The notes below the pieces were generated by a model that worked only from the letters and a program-made list of their open reading frames with translations, had not been told where the DNA came from and searched no databases. The position numbers were made by a program, and so were the translations under genes. 64,000 bases of DNA from Spirobacillus cienkowskii (GTDB lineage Bacteria > Bdellovibrionota_B > Oligoflexia > Silvanigrellales > Silvanigrellaceae), in NCBI RefSeq assembly GCF_037081835.1, contig NZ_CP146516.1:1697501-1761500 (forward strand), read 5' to 3'. This document shows positions 41,803 through 51,427 of the stretch, one piece after another. Position 1 is the stretch's first letter. Each line of letters starts with the position of its first letter.

Positions 41803-42824
41803 ATGCCAATTAATAGTTGAGAAAAATCAATTAGAATTTGAATAAGTAGTTAAACAGGCAGGCAGAAAATCGTCCGAAAACATGGACGATAAGGCCTTTA
41901 GTCGATCGAACTTTTGATGCGATTTGAATACCGCTGGATTCAATTAACCAGTTAAAAAGGATTTCAATGGACTGCCGAATAGAGCTAACAGATTTAGAAT
42001 AAACTTTCTCATCACTAGAAAGAGTTTTTTTATTCCGAGAGAGTTTAATTGGTGTGTGTAATTTAGAGTTTATTTGATTCAAGTTTTTTTTAGTTGATTT
42101 GTCACAGTAAGCACGATCGGCAAAGATTTGCGAATGTTTGAAGTTTAAAAGATCATTCTTAACAGCAGTTAAGTCGTGAGTTGCGGCGGGTGTGATTTTA
42201 AAATCAATAGGTGCGGCAAGTTTTTTATTTTGAAACAAAGCAGCGAGATGAAGTTTTAACCCATAGTAAAATTTATCTTTTGAAGAGCAATAGCCAATAG
42301 CAGAAATATCGTTTGCAGTATTGCACTTGTGCGCCCGAAAACCAGTTGTGAGTATAATAGGTAAAGAGTCAATAAGAATAAAAGGTTTGGATTTTGTTTT
42401 AGGGATTTTAAATTTATTATTTTTTAAAATAAAGTTTGCAAGTTCAGGAAAGAGTTTACTTAAGCTATTAAGTCTTGACAAAAATCCTTCATAAGAAGGC
42501 AAGTGAGGAAACCAGTTTGGAATAAAATTTTTAGTGAAGTTAAAAATAGCTTTTATATTTTTTTGTTTCATTAAAACTCCAAAGATGTAAATAGTGGTGA
42601 CTTCTTGGTCTGTGAACGAGGGATTTGAGTTTGGACTAATTTTTAAAAAAGAGGTTGGAGAGAGTTGAGAAAAGAAATCGCAGGTAGTAAGGTATACAGT
42701 GATGAGTTGGCTCTGCCAGTCCATTGGTAGCTCCTTTGTTAATTTTGTTTGTGCAAAAATTATTTAACAAATTGGAGCTATTTCTTCAAGCCTCACAATA
42801 ACTTTCTCAACTATTAACTGGCAT
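41803..42824. mobile_element. Intact IS982-like insertion sequence with TIRs and target duplication
   Basis: The element is 1,022 bp. Its 22-bp terminal repeats ATGCCAATTAATAGTTGAGAAA (41803-41824) and its inverted partner (42803-42824) differ at one base. ATAGT (41798-41802 and 42825-42829) is repeated directly outside the ends, a 5-bp target duplication. The intact duplication and full transposase suggest a recent insertion. It lies between the DUF3015 stop and the DUF4105 start, 42 bases before the latter. Confidence 0.85.
41831..42724 (-). CDS. IS982-family-like transposase
   Basis: A 297-residue DDE transposase. Asp candidates are IDSLPI (first Asp), GYCSSKDKFYYGLKLH and FADRAYCDK (second Asp), with Glu in the SIEILFNWLIE region as the third acidic residue. 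The pattern of GY...YYGLK, then ADRAY, is that of the IS982 group; IS5-like relatives share parts. No frameshift or stop, so it should be active. AAAGGAGC precedes the ATG. The gene is antisense to its neighbours. Confidence 0.82.
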   Translation of the reverse strand: MDWQSQLITVYLTTCDFFSQLSPTSFLKISPNSNPSFTDQEVTTIYIFGVLMKQKNIKAIFNFTKNFIPNWFPHLPSYEGFLSRLNSLSKLFPELANFILKNNKFKIPKTKSKPFILIDSLPIILTTGFRAHKCNTANDISAIGYCSSKDKFYYGLKLHLAALFQNKKLAAPIDFKITPAATHDLTAVKNDLLNFKHSQIFADRAYCDKSTKKNLNQINSKLHTPIKLSRNKKTLSSDEKVYSKSVSSIRQSIEILFNWLIESSGIQIASKVRSTKGLIVHVFGRFSACLFNYLFKF

Positions 42825-42866
42825 ATAGTATTTATTTAAATTTACTTTAAATATGGTATTAAAATA

Positions 42867-44786
42867 TTGTTAATTTATATAAAATTTTTAATTTATTTAT
42901 TTGCAATATTATTTTCATCTTACTTGTTTGCTCAAGAAGAATATGCAGCAACTGAGATGCAAAATTATTTTATCCAAAAATCAAGAAATCTTCAAATTGC
43001 AAAACATCCATTATGGAGTCGTTTACTATTTTACCAAAAAAAAATTTTAGGAGATTCAAAAGGAATAATTGATAGCAAAAATTTTTATGTCTCACCAAAT
43101 GGCAAAACTGACTTGACACAAGAATTAGAAGCAACCCTTAGAGCGTTTTTTAAAAACGAGCCTGATCCTAATTATTCAGCACAATGTCTATTTCCACGTA
43201 GAACGAAATGGCTAAAAGAAATGCTTGATGACAAAAATTTTCAAATTCCAACTAAGCAGTGCCCAGAATTAGAAAAATGGATCTCCATGCTCAATCCTAA
43301 AGGAGTTGTTCTTGTTTTTTCTTCGTTTTATTTAAACAATCCATCGAGTATGTTTGGCCACACATTTTTAAGAATTCGCAATTCTAATAGTGCTCTCACA
43401 GATTATGGAATTAATTTTGCAGCAGTGCCCGATACCGATAATGCACTCATGTACTCTCTGAAAGGACTTTTTGGATTTTTTGAAGGCTACCTTAGCATTT
43501 TACCCTACTCTTTTAAAATTCAAGAATACAACAACTCCGAAAGCAGAGATATCTGGGAGTATGAATTGAATTTTAACCAAGAACAAAACTTAAATTTAGC
43601 ATTAAGTATTTTAGAAGTTGGCAATCATAACATTGATTATTATTATTTTGATGAAAATTGTTCTTTTATTTTACTCGCACTTTTAGATACAATTGATGAA
43701 AATTTTAAATTTTCTGATAAGTTTACATTATGGGTTAATCCTGCAGACACAATTCGAGTCATCTCTTCGCATCCCAATATGATTAAATCTATTAACTTTA
43801 GACCTTCTGCCGAAAAGCGTTTTCGGTATCGGTATCAACTGTTAACCCCACACGAAAAGCAAGTGCTTCAATCAATACTAAAACAAAAACAACAACTCAC
43901 TTTACTTACTGAACGGTTGCCACCCCAAAGTATTGCCAAGGTTTTGGATGGATTACTCGAATATATCGATTACGAAGAAAAACTTGCAGGCACTGAGACT
44001 GCTAAAAAATACTCACAACTCAGAGACGATGTTTTAAATTACAGGGCATCGCTAAGAATTATTTCGGATGTCATGCCAAACGAAGCACCACCTTTTGAGC
44101 GCCCCGATCAAGGTGCAGCAGGAACAAGTATTGGTATAGAGTCTTATTACTCAACTCATCATCAGGCTGAATTGCAGTTTGAATTTATCCCTGTGCTCCA
44201 CACATTAGATAGCCCTTCTCTAGGATACCCCAAAGACGCACATCTCGAATTGCTTTCAACCGCGTTACGTTACAATATAAATGATCATGCACTCTCTCTT
44301 AGCAAAATACATTTGGTGAATCTTGTTTCGATCCCACCCTTATATCCACCATCGTATCCGATTGCCTGGAATTTAAATATTGGCGCAGAAGAACTCAATG
44401 CATTCAAAAATAGCAACCAATCCTCAGCGGAGCTTGTGTATTTTGCTAAGGGAGGCGCTGGTATGTCGCTCCAATTCCAATGGCTGCAGTTTTACGTCTT
44501 GCCACAAATTGGTTTTGCTTACCAAAATAAAAAAAACTACGGAATTGCAACAGGAGGTTTACTGGGGTTTATTGTTAGACCAGCAGAGACATGGGTAGTT
44601 TTCACCGAAATAAATTGGATGTCTCATTTGAACATTTTAAATTCTTCATGGAATGAAAATTTTTTAGCAGATATGTCTTTATCTAAATTAACTTTTAATA
44701 ACTTAAAAATGACAATATTTGCTCGGTATAATAGTGCTACAACCGATTTAAAATTTGGCTTTGGTGTTTTTTTTCATTTTTTTTAA
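42867..44786 (+). CDS. DUF4105 envelope protein (LnbN-like periplasmic domain)
   Basis: A 639-residue exported protein. The hydrophobic N-terminus IKFLIYLFAILFSSYLFAQ is a signal peptide. The DUF4105 domain (about 130-320) has PSSMFGHTFLRI and YYYFDENCSF. The C-terminal 250 residues alternate like beta strands and end in FFHFF, so an outer-membrane barrel is likely. Function is unknown. The only start in reach is TTG at 42867 with no good ribosome site. The insertion sequence ends 42 bases upstream and may have removed the native promoter, so expression is uncertain. Confidence 0.8.
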   Translation: MLIYIKFLIYLFAILFSSYLFAQEEYAATEMQNYFIQKSRNLQIAKHPLWSRLLFYQKKILGDSKGIIDSKNFYVSPNGKTDLTQELEATLRAFFKNEPDPNYSAQCLFPRRTKWLKEMLDDKNFQIPTKQCPELEKWISMLNPKGVVLVFSSFYLNNPSSMFGHTFLRIRNSNSALTDYGINFAAVPDTDNALMYSLKGLFGFFEGYLSILPYSFKIQEYNNSESRDIWEYELNFNQEQNLNLALSILEVGNHNIDYYYFDENCSFILLALLDTIDENFKFSDKFTLWVNPADTIRVISSHPNMIKSINFRPSAEKRFRYRYQLLTPHEKQVLQSILKQKQQLTLLTERLPPQSIAKVLDGLLEYIDYEEKLAGTETAKKYSQLRDDVLNYRASLRIISDVMPNEAPPFERPDQGAAGTSIGIESYYSTHHQAELQFEFIPVLHTLDSPSLGYPKDAHLELLSTALRYNINDHALSLSKIHLVNLVSIPPLYPPSYPIAWNLNIGAEELNAFKNSNQSSAELVYFAKGGAGMSLQFQWLQFYVLPQIGFAYQNKKNYGIATGGLLGFIVRPAETWVVFTEINWMSHLNILNSSWNENFLADMSLSKLTFNNLKMTIFARYNSATTDLKFGFGVFFHFF

Positions 44787-44905
44787 TTTTTTTGGTGCCA
44801 AAACTTTGAAAAATTTTCATTTCTATGAGAATGATTATTTCATATACTTTAAGCGGGATCTTCACAGATCCTATTCCTAATGTACGCTTTGACTGGAGCC
44901 CTTTT

Positions 44906-45187
44906 ATGGTAAAAAGTGAACTCATCGAAATTCTTTCTTCAAAAGCAGATGTCACCTCCCCGCAGGCTGAAGAGCTTATCAATATGTTTTTTGATACCAT
45001 TTCAGAAGCTCTTACTGTTGATGGGCGTGTTGAAATCCGCGGTTTTGGCGCATTTACTGTGCGTAAATACAAATCCTATGATGGACGCAATCCAAAAACA
45101 GGAGAAAAAATAGAGGTACCTGAAAAAAAACTCCCTTTCTGGAAAACAGGTCTTGAGCTCAGACAACGCGTGGATGGATTAGGTTGA
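44906..45187 (+). CDS. HU/IHF-family DNA-binding protein
   Basis: A 93-residue histone-like protein. The beta-arm region GRVEIRGFGAFTVRKYKSYDGRNPKTGEKIEVPEKK (read in two parts: GFGAFTVR and GRNPKTGE) is that of the HU/IHF fold, which bends DNA. The IHF-beta-like RNPKTGE loop is present. The frame opens at 44825, but the ATG at 44906 with GGAG about eight bases upstream gives the normal HU length. Its stop overlaps the next start in a TTGA arrangement. Confidence 0.93.
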   Translation: MVKSELIEILSSKADVTSPQAEELINMFFDTISEALTVDGRVEIRGFGAFTVRKYKSYDGRNPKTGEKIEVPEKKLPFWKTGLELRQRVDGLG

Positions 45188-46278
45188 AAATCACTGATGT
45201 CCAAATTGGCAAAGTAAAAATTCCACTAAAGCGCCCTTTTAAAACGGCTTTACGGACAGTTTATTTTGCAGAGGACATCGTCATTAAACTGAAAACACAC
45301 TCAGGAATTACTGGATTTGGAAGTGCTGCTCCAACTTTTGCCATAACTGGCGATTCCCAAGATTCTATCGTTTCTTGTCTTGTTCATCATTTAAAACCCA
45401 AAATTTTAGGCATGGATGTTGCGCATATCGAAAAATTAATGGCCAACATCCATTCTTCTATTGTTAATAATACCTCTGCATTATCGGCAGTTGACATGGC
45501 GTTGTACGATCTGCATGCGCAAGCATTAGGTGTGCCATTGTATCAACTGCTAGGCGGTTATCGTAATCTTATATTTTCGAGCCTGACAATTAGCGCCAAT
45601 ACTCCAGAAGTGATGGTTGCTGATTCTCTTGTGGCACTTGATGAAGGTTTTTGTGATTTAAAATTAAAACTTGGCGCAAACTCTGCACTCGATCTCAAAT
45701 GCGTGCAAGCAGTTCGTCACGCTGTTGGCAAGCAAATAAAAATTTGTGTTGATGCCAACCAAGCGTGGCAACCAAAAGATGCTGTGCGAATTATCAGAAA
45801 TTTTGAAAAATTGGGCTTGGACATCGATTTTGTCGAACAACCTGTTGCCGCAAAAAAAATGCGCGACCTCAGGTTTGTGAAAGAACACGTGAACACCAAT
45901 GTGTTAGCCGATGAATCTGTCTTTTCGCCTTATGATGCATTGCAAATTATAAAACTCAACGCTGCAGATATGATTAATATCAAACTCGCTAAGGCTGGAG
46001 GGATTTATCTGGCTAAAAAAATATTAAATATCTGTGAGGCCGCTGGAATAGAATGCATGGTTGGCTGCATGCTTGAAAGCCAAGTTGCCGTCACGGCGGC
46101 AGCACACTTTGCAGCCGCTCACAAATCTATTTTACGCTGCGACCTTGATCCACCAGCACTATTGGCAGAAAATCCTGTAGTGGGTGGCGTTTCTTTTGAT
46201 GGAAATATGTTAAGCCTCAGCAACCGCCCTGGTCTTGGAATTCAAGACATCATTGATTTTCAACCAATTGCTAGCTAA
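45184..46278 (+). CDS. Dipeptide (L-Ala-D/L-Glu-type) epimerase, enolase superfamily
   Basis: A 364-residue member of the muconate-lactonising branch of the enolase superfamily. Catalytic KLKLG (Lys pair), metal ligands in VDANQAW (Asp), VEQPV (Glu) and ADESV (Asp), and IKLAKAGG (second Lys) are in order. RCDLDPP carries the Asp pair that holds the dipeptide amino group. E. coli YcjG-type enzymes epimerise L-Ala-D-Glu from murein. The TTG start overlaps the HU stop by four bases; the ribosome site GGATTAGG is inside HU. Substrate specificity is inferred. Confidence 0.9.
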   Translation: MKITDVQIGKVKIPLKRPFKTALRTVYFAEDIVIKLKTHSGITGFGSAAPTFAITGDSQDSIVSCLVHHLKPKILGMDVAHIEKLMANIHSSIVNNTSALSAVDMALYDLHAQALGVPLYQLLGGYRNLIFSSLTISANTPEVMVADSLVALDEGFCDLKLKLGANSALDLKCVQAVRHAVGKQIKICVDANQAWQPKDAVRIIRNFEKLGLDIDFVEQPVAAKKMRDLRFVKEHVNTNVLADESVFSPYDALQIIKLNAADMINIKLAKAGGIYLAKKILNICEAAGIECMVGCMLESQVAVTAAAHFAAAHKSILRCDLDPPALLAENPVVGGVSFDGNMLSLSNRPGLGIQDIIDFQPIAS

Positions 46279-46304
46279 AGCGCGTTGCTGAAAATGTTAC
46301 TTTT

Positions 46305-47753
46305 TTAAAAATAAATACCCAATGTTCCTTTCATATTCATTGGTGAAATCATTCTATTTTTACCTGCAAACGGATATTCAAACTCTGCGCTAAAATCAAC
46401 AGGAATTCTATATGGCAAACCGCTCACTTTGGTGCCAATGCTTGCAGAATAATATTGCTCGACACCATGATCGGGATGCATACTGCTATCACTCAAATAA
46501 AATTGATCGCCAAAGGTATAAATTGGCATGTTATTTAAAAATGCTTTGGCTGCAATATTATATTTAGCCTGCGTATAAAACCCAAGCCATTTGTAGCTTT
46601 CTGAAATATTGCCCACACCCCAGGCTGCTTGCACAAAGCCCACATGATGCAACCCTTTGCGCGAAAATTTAAGCGTATTTAATTGTTTATCACCATCTGT
46701 GACTGTTGGATCGGCGGTATTGAATGTGGTGTTATCAATCATGCTGGTACGACCTAACTCCACTTCATTTAATGAATATTCTGAAGCATGTTGCCAACTG
46801 AAAATAAATCCAGGAGCAGGGACATAGTCTAAGTTCCAACGCACTATCAAATCGTACGTACCACCACCTGTAATTAAAGTGTTGTCACCACCTGTAGGAC
46901 GCATGGCTGAAGCCAAATTAAACTTTCCCGTTGGAAAACGCATCCCACCACCAACAGACAAATATAATGGAACCTGCATCAGTGGCGATTGTTCAGAAAT
47001 CACACTCCAAAGAATACCAACTTGAATATCACCAATACCTGTTGCTCCAGAGGTTGGCTGCGAGGCTGTGAGTAAAATATTACGCACTTGCGATATAATG
47101 GATGATGTACTTCGTAACGTAACAGTTTCACCAGTAGGAAGAGTGAGTGGTAAATTAGCACCAATGCTTCCGCCATTATTAATATGATTTAAGCACGCAT
47201 CTTTTGTTGAAGCACCGCCACAGAGAGCTGCATTAATTTGCGGGAGCTTTGTTGCAAGTTTATCTATCAAATGATCATAATAATGTTTGTACATTTCTGA
47301 ATTTGCTGCAACCGTATTGCCATCCATTCCAAGATTATGCACATTCACAAACGGCAAACCAATTCCAATCGAAATAGAATTTGTAAGCCCATATTGAATA
47401 AGAGCTCCTGTAATAAGGCGTTTGTAGTCTAAGCCATTGTTAACTTTTTTGCCTTCACTATCAAAGCCCATGGTTCCAAACGAATACGCCACAGGCATTT
47501 CTACTTTAAAAATGCCTTTAGGAAGAGTTTTACCTGTTGGCAACACTGCAAAGCGAGGAGCAGGACGTTTTTCTTCGCCACCCCCACCTGCAACTTCGGC
47601 AGTGGGATCAATTTTAGAATCTTGCTGCGCACTTAAATTATTATTTTGGACTATTAATTTTTCGGGCAACGCGTGCACAGAAAAAGAACTTGCTATTAAT
47701 CCTAAAAGTGAAAAATACTTAAGTGAGATGAGTTTTTTTTGTATAATGCGCAT
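46305..47753 (-). CDS. Outer-membrane beta-barrel protein, large
   Basis: A 482-residue exported barrel. The signal peptide ends SVHA|LPEK, a low-complexity GGGGEEKRPAPR linker follows near residue 55, and alternating strands run to the C-terminal GTLGIYF. Family is not clear; the pattern (GLTNSISIGIGLPF, GGGMRFPTGKF) is that of transporter-type outer-membrane proteins of unknown cargo. AAAGGG precedes the ATG. It diverges from the lipoprotein hydrolase gene and may be co-regulated with it. Confidence 0.75.
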   Translation of the reverse strand: MRIIQKKLISLKYFSLLGLIASSFSVHALPEKLIVQNNNLSAQQDSKIDPTAEVAGGGGEEKRPAPRFAVLPTGKTLPKGIFKVEMPVAYSFGTMGFDSEGKKVNNGLDYKRLITGALIQYGLTNSISIGIGLPFVNVHNLGMDGNTVAANSEMYKHYYDHLIDKLATKLPQINAALCGGASTKDACLNHINNGGSIGANLPLTLPTGETVTLRSTSSIISQVRNILLTASQPTSGATGIGDIQVGILWSVISEQSPLMQVPLYLSVGGGMRFPTGKFNLASAMRPTGGDNTLITGGGTYDLIVRWNLDYVPAPGFIFSWQHASEYSLNEVELGRTSMIDNTTFNTADPTVTDGDKQLNTLKFSRKGLHHVGFVQAAWGVGNISESYKWLGFYTQAKYNIAAKAFLNNMPIYTFGDQFYLSDSSMHPDHGVEQYYSASIGTKVSGLPYRIPVDFSAEFEYPFAGKNRMISPMNMKGTLGIYF

Positions 47754-48077
47754 TATAAACCCTTTAATAAATTACTATTAAAATATTTTTTATAAATTAG
47801 CCAACCATTAGACAAAGAGAGAAGAGGTTAAATACAAAACAATTCATAACACCTCAAAAAAAAATTTGCAAGAATACGTAAATTTAATTAAGACTTGCAA
47901 GAAATTTAGATTAAGGATATTAAACTCAAAGCCAACAAATTAGCAAGAGAAGAAGAGGTTGGCGCAGAGTTATTTTAGAGGCACTCTACGCAGTACAAGT
48001 AAATAAATAACCATCAACTTTGATTGTGTTATTAAAAAAATTATTAACAAACAATACTTAATTAAAAGGTATTTTTT
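47754..48077. other. 324-base divergent regulatory region
   Basis: It separates the barrel (-) and the lipoprotein hydrolase (+), so it should hold both promoters. A 9-bp direct repeat TTGCAAGAA occurs at 47866-47874 and 47895-47903, 29 bases apart, close to three helical turns. AGAAGAGGTT also occurs twice (near 47820 and 47949). No terminator or RNA gene was seen. Confidence 0.4.
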
Positions 48078-50663
48078 ATGAAAAAAGCACACACTGCGTT
48101 TTCTCGGTCAATTTTTTTATCTGTATTTACTCTTGTTGGCTGTGGCTTTAAAGGCAATACCAATATGCAAACTGAGGCTCACCAATCAAGCCTTAAAGCC
48201 GATGCTGTTTCTAGCTTATTTGGCACACCTTTACATTCTGATCCTAAAATTAATGTATACAGTTTAAAAAATGCTTTAATTAAAGCTCCTGATCATGTTT
48301 CTCCAACAGGCAATAACACAGAAAATTATGATAAAATAAAATCTGCTGCCCTAAAATATGTAAACGAAAATATTGCAAAATCTGATGCCACAGAAATAGT
48401 GAGCATTACAAAATTTGCTGATGTATTAAAAGACTCTGGATTTGATGATAGCTATTATGATGCATCCAAAGTCAACGAAGAAAATTTTATCGCCATTCCT
48501 TTTCTTGAGCAAAATTCTGAAAACGTAACAGATTTAAGTGAATACAAAACTCGTACAGGTATTAATAACGAATCTAAATTTAAAGTGTATGGCACAAAAA
48601 ATGGGAAGTTAGATAAATCTACTTTTGCTGAAGGAACAGTGTATCTGTTTACTTATAAACTCAATAACTCAGATGTAAAACATTCTGCGATAATTACAGT
48701 CCCTGATTCTTTGAGTAACGAAAATCAGTTACCGTTAATTCTGTATGCGCATGGTGGCGATTCTGGTGTGTCATTTAGAAATATAGCACAAATAATGCAA
48801 AGTAATTTAGCACAAGGGATTGTTGCAGCTCCTACGTTTCCGGGCGAAGCAATTTGCGCTATCACAACACTGGGCGGCACACAACAAAACCTGCTTCGTA
48901 GAAGTTGCGGGGATGCAAGCGACAATGTTGAAAATCCTGTGCTTGTCATAGAAGGCGTGCGTTCTCCGCTTCATGAAGATGTGAACTCCTTAATTGGTGT
49001 ACACAATGCCATCACAAAATTGGCGTTAAATACTGTCCCTAATAAACCTACAATCAAATTCTCAGATAACACCATTGATCAAAACTTTAAAAATCAATTG
49101 AGCTTTTTACGCTTTAATGCAAAATATTCTGCTATTTCTTTTTTAAATAGTCCGCAAACCCTTGGCGTTGCAGCAAGCCGTGGTGGGGCAACCTTACTGG
49201 CTACAATAGGTCGAATTGGTATTTATTATGAAAATATATTTAAAGAATTGCTAACTTCAAAAGAGCAAAGTTTAAATTTTAATTTTATAGAAAAAATTCC
49301 TAAGCTTCCCTTACTCAGTGGCGCGGCACTTTATTATTCTCCTTCTACACTACTAATGGGTGATTTTGCATTACCATTTCATTATATATTACGGGGGCAT
49401 TTATTTGATTCTAGCGATTACAACAGGTTCCCAATGGTACCCGATCTCAATAAAAATCCATATATTGTCAATTATCGCAACGCCCCAGCAGACAATCACG
49501 AACAAGAACTTAATAATCTTGCAGGCTGGCTTGCGGCATCGGATACAACATTTTTAGGCCCATATTTGTCTGTGGCCATGCAAAATTGGACGTACACAAT
49601 TGATTCTCTCTCAAATAAATTAAATGCAAATATAGAAGAACAATTCGCAAATTCAGACAATAAAAATCTTGTTGAAACACTTCAAAAATCTGGAGCGATG
49701 AGAAGCGGTACTCCAAGTATTCAGGGTATCATCGCGCAACTTCCAAAGCTAAAAGACACAAACGAAGCTCATCATGCACAAGCCCAAAAAGTTATCAAAG
49801 ACATTTTTACAAAATCTATTGGAGAACGACAATCTGCGCCAGGCTCTATTATTTTGTTGCATGCCACCCACGATCAAGTGGTGCCTTATACGCAATCGTT
49901 AATTACAAAAAGTATTTTGGATAAAGTTTTTGATTTAGTGCACAATAAAAATAGCAGCGAATCTCAAAAAAAGCTGACGTCATTTCGCATTCCTCCATTG
50001 GGGGCACAACTGTTTGCGTTTCAGCCAGAAGATAAATTTTATACCGTAGTAATGAATACTAAAACATTAGACAATAGTATATGCACAAAGGAGAATAATA
50101 CATTTAATCAAAATAAAAATGCATGTTTTGGTGGAACACGGCATAGCTTAGCGCATGGCGATGCTGCTTTTGCAACAAGTGCATTGATTAATCAATCTGC
50201 AAGCAATCAAGAAGGGGTGCTAAAAAATATTTTAAAAAATGGCATTCCTACTGCTTCAAATATCCAGGATATATTAGAAAAACTCGATGGTGGATATAGA
50301 CAAGTAGAAAAAAAATTACAAAAAGAAATAAACAATTTAAAAAGCGAAATTGAAAATCCCACTACCAATATCGCAACAAGAAAAGCAAATGAAACAAATA
50401 TTTCAAAAGCTCAAAAAGAATACAATTATCTTACAGTAACAAAATTAAATACCACGTGTACAACAGAATCCCCCTCTGGAGTGTGTTACTTAAAAAATGG
50501 ACCGCAATTTCATCGGCCTCTTTATCTTGATGGTAAGCAAAATGACTTTTTAATAGATAAAAAATGGGATACCACTGCAGCTTCGGCGCAGTCTCCTTTA
50601 ACCCCATCCGATGTGCTGGGTGCGTGGTTTGCAAGTGCGGCGCAAGAAGTGTTAACACAGTAA
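48078..50663 (+). CDS. Large lipoprotein with alpha/beta-hydrolase domain
   Basis: An 861-residue lipoprotein. The signal peptide ends at the lipobox LVG|C (Cys22). An alpha/beta-hydrolase core is recognisable: LYAHGGDSG (oxyanion region near 223-230), VAASRGGAT with nucleophile Ser367, ATHDQVVPY with Asp599, and RHSLAHGD with His689/693 as the base. The domain is much larger than usual because of long inserts (residues 380-590), and a coiled-coil-like, Lys/Glu-rich segment lies near 745-790. It probably cleaves esters or peptides at the cell surface; substrate unknown. It is preceded by AAAAGG. Outer-membrane barrel divergent. Confidence 0.8.
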   Translation: MKKAHTAFSRSIFLSVFTLVGCGFKGNTNMQTEAHQSSLKADAVSSLFGTPLHSDPKINVYSLKNALIKAPDHVSPTGNNTENYDKIKSAALKYVNENIAKSDATEIVSITKFADVLKDSGFDDSYYDASKVNEENFIAIPFLEQNSENVTDLSEYKTRTGINNESKFKVYGTKNGKLDKSTFAEGTVYLFTYKLNNSDVKHSAIITVPDSLSNENQLPLILYAHGGDSGVSFRNIAQIMQSNLAQGIVAAPTFPGEAICAITTLGGTQQNLLRRSCGDASDNVENPVLVIEGVRSPLHEDVNSLIGVHNAITKLALNTVPNKPTIKFSDNTIDQNFKNQLSFLRFNAKYSAISFLNSPQTLGVAASRGGATLLATIGRIGIYYENIFKELLTSKEQSLNFNFIEKIPKLPLLSGAALYYSPSTLLMGDFALPFHYILRGHLFDSSDYNRFPMVPDLNKNPYIVNYRNAPADNHEQELNNLAGWLAASDTTFLGPYLSVAMQNWTYTIDSLSNKLNANIEEQFANSDNKNLVETLQKSGAMRSGTPSIQGIIAQLPKLKDTNEAHHAQAQKVIKDIFTKSIGERQSAPGSIILLHATHDQVVPYTQSLITKSILDKVFDLVHNKNSSESQKKLTSFRIPPLGAQLFAFQPEDKFYTVVMNTKTLDNSICTKENNTFNQNKNACFGGTRHSLAHGDAAFATSALINQSASNQEGVLKNILKNGIPTASNIQDILEKLDGGYRQVEKKLQKEINNLKSEIENPTTNIATRKANETNISKAQKEYNYLTVTKLNTTCTTESPSGVCYLKNGPQFHRPLYLDGKQNDFLIDKKWDTTAASAQSPLTPSDVLGAWFASAAQEVLTQ

Positions 50664-50784
50664 GATTTTTTGCTAACGCAATAACTTTTGCCCAGTCAAC
50701 ATTAGTTGAACATTTGGGATTGCAGTTAAGTTTTACCTGAGAACATCGATATGCTTCTTACTATTAAGCAAATACGAGTTCAAC

Positions 50785-51420
50785 ATGACAAAATTTAACA
50801 GCAGTTTTAAAAATTTATTTAATATATTGGTTGAGCTGCGGCAAGAGTTTAACTGTTTAAGCCTTGAGACCGAAAATTTAAATGAAATTGCGATGAACGC
50901 CGCGGTCACTGCAGGACAAACAGGCAATTCAATAAGAATTTATACAGAAATATCAAATCAAATCGCAAATTCTTCAAAAAAAATGAAAAACTTTATAGAT
51001 AAAAATCGAAGCGAAGTTAACACAATTTTAAATTTAACTTTAAAAATTCTTTCAAATAATATGATGAACAATAAATATTTAGAAACCACAATGGGTAACT
51101 CAACAAAAAATAATGCAATTTTATTAAAAGAAAAATTAGATAAAATAAATTTGTATGACTTAAAAATTTTTGATGATTTGACTTTTCATGTTTACAAAAC
51201 TAAAGCATTTTTAAAAACAATACTGCAACTGCAATATAAATTATTTGGTTTATACAATTGCTTAATGATTGAAGCTATTGAATTAGAAGCAAGTTCGTAT
51301 ACCGCAATCAAAACATTGAGTGATAGTTTGTATAAATCTTTTGAAATGACAATTCCTTGTTTAGAAAATTTGTTTGCAATACTTAAAAAAATATTAAGAA
51401 TCATTAAAAATTTGAGCTGA
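50785..51420 (+). CDS. Receptor-tip-like helical protein (degenerate chemoreceptor signalling domain)
   Basis: A 211-residue soluble, largely helical protein of unknown family. Residues 28-75 resemble a chemoreceptor hairpin tip: TENLNEIAMNAAVTAGQTG followed by ISNQIANSSKKMKNFI. This lines up with canonical TNLLALNAAIEAARAG and EVRxLAxxS. But most of the invariant Gly/Arg/Phe turn residues are replaced (NSIRIYTE instead of GRGFAVVA). It opens the chemosensory cluster, seven bases before the ODP-type gene. It may be a receptor-like scaffold or decoy. GAG lies before the ATG. The rest of the protein is AT-rich and unlike anything I know. Confidence 0.6.
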   Translation: MTKFNSSFKNLFNILVELRQEFNCLSLETENLNEIAMNAAVTAGQTGNSIRIYTEISNQIANSSKKMKNFIDKNRSEVNTILNLTLKILSNNMMNNKYLETTMGNSTKNNAILLKEKLDKINLYDLKIFDDLTFHVYKTKAFLKTILQLQYKLFGLYNCLMIEAIELEASSYTAIKTLSDSLYKSFEMTIPCLENLFAILKKILRIIKNLS

Positions 51421-51427
51421 GGAAAGT

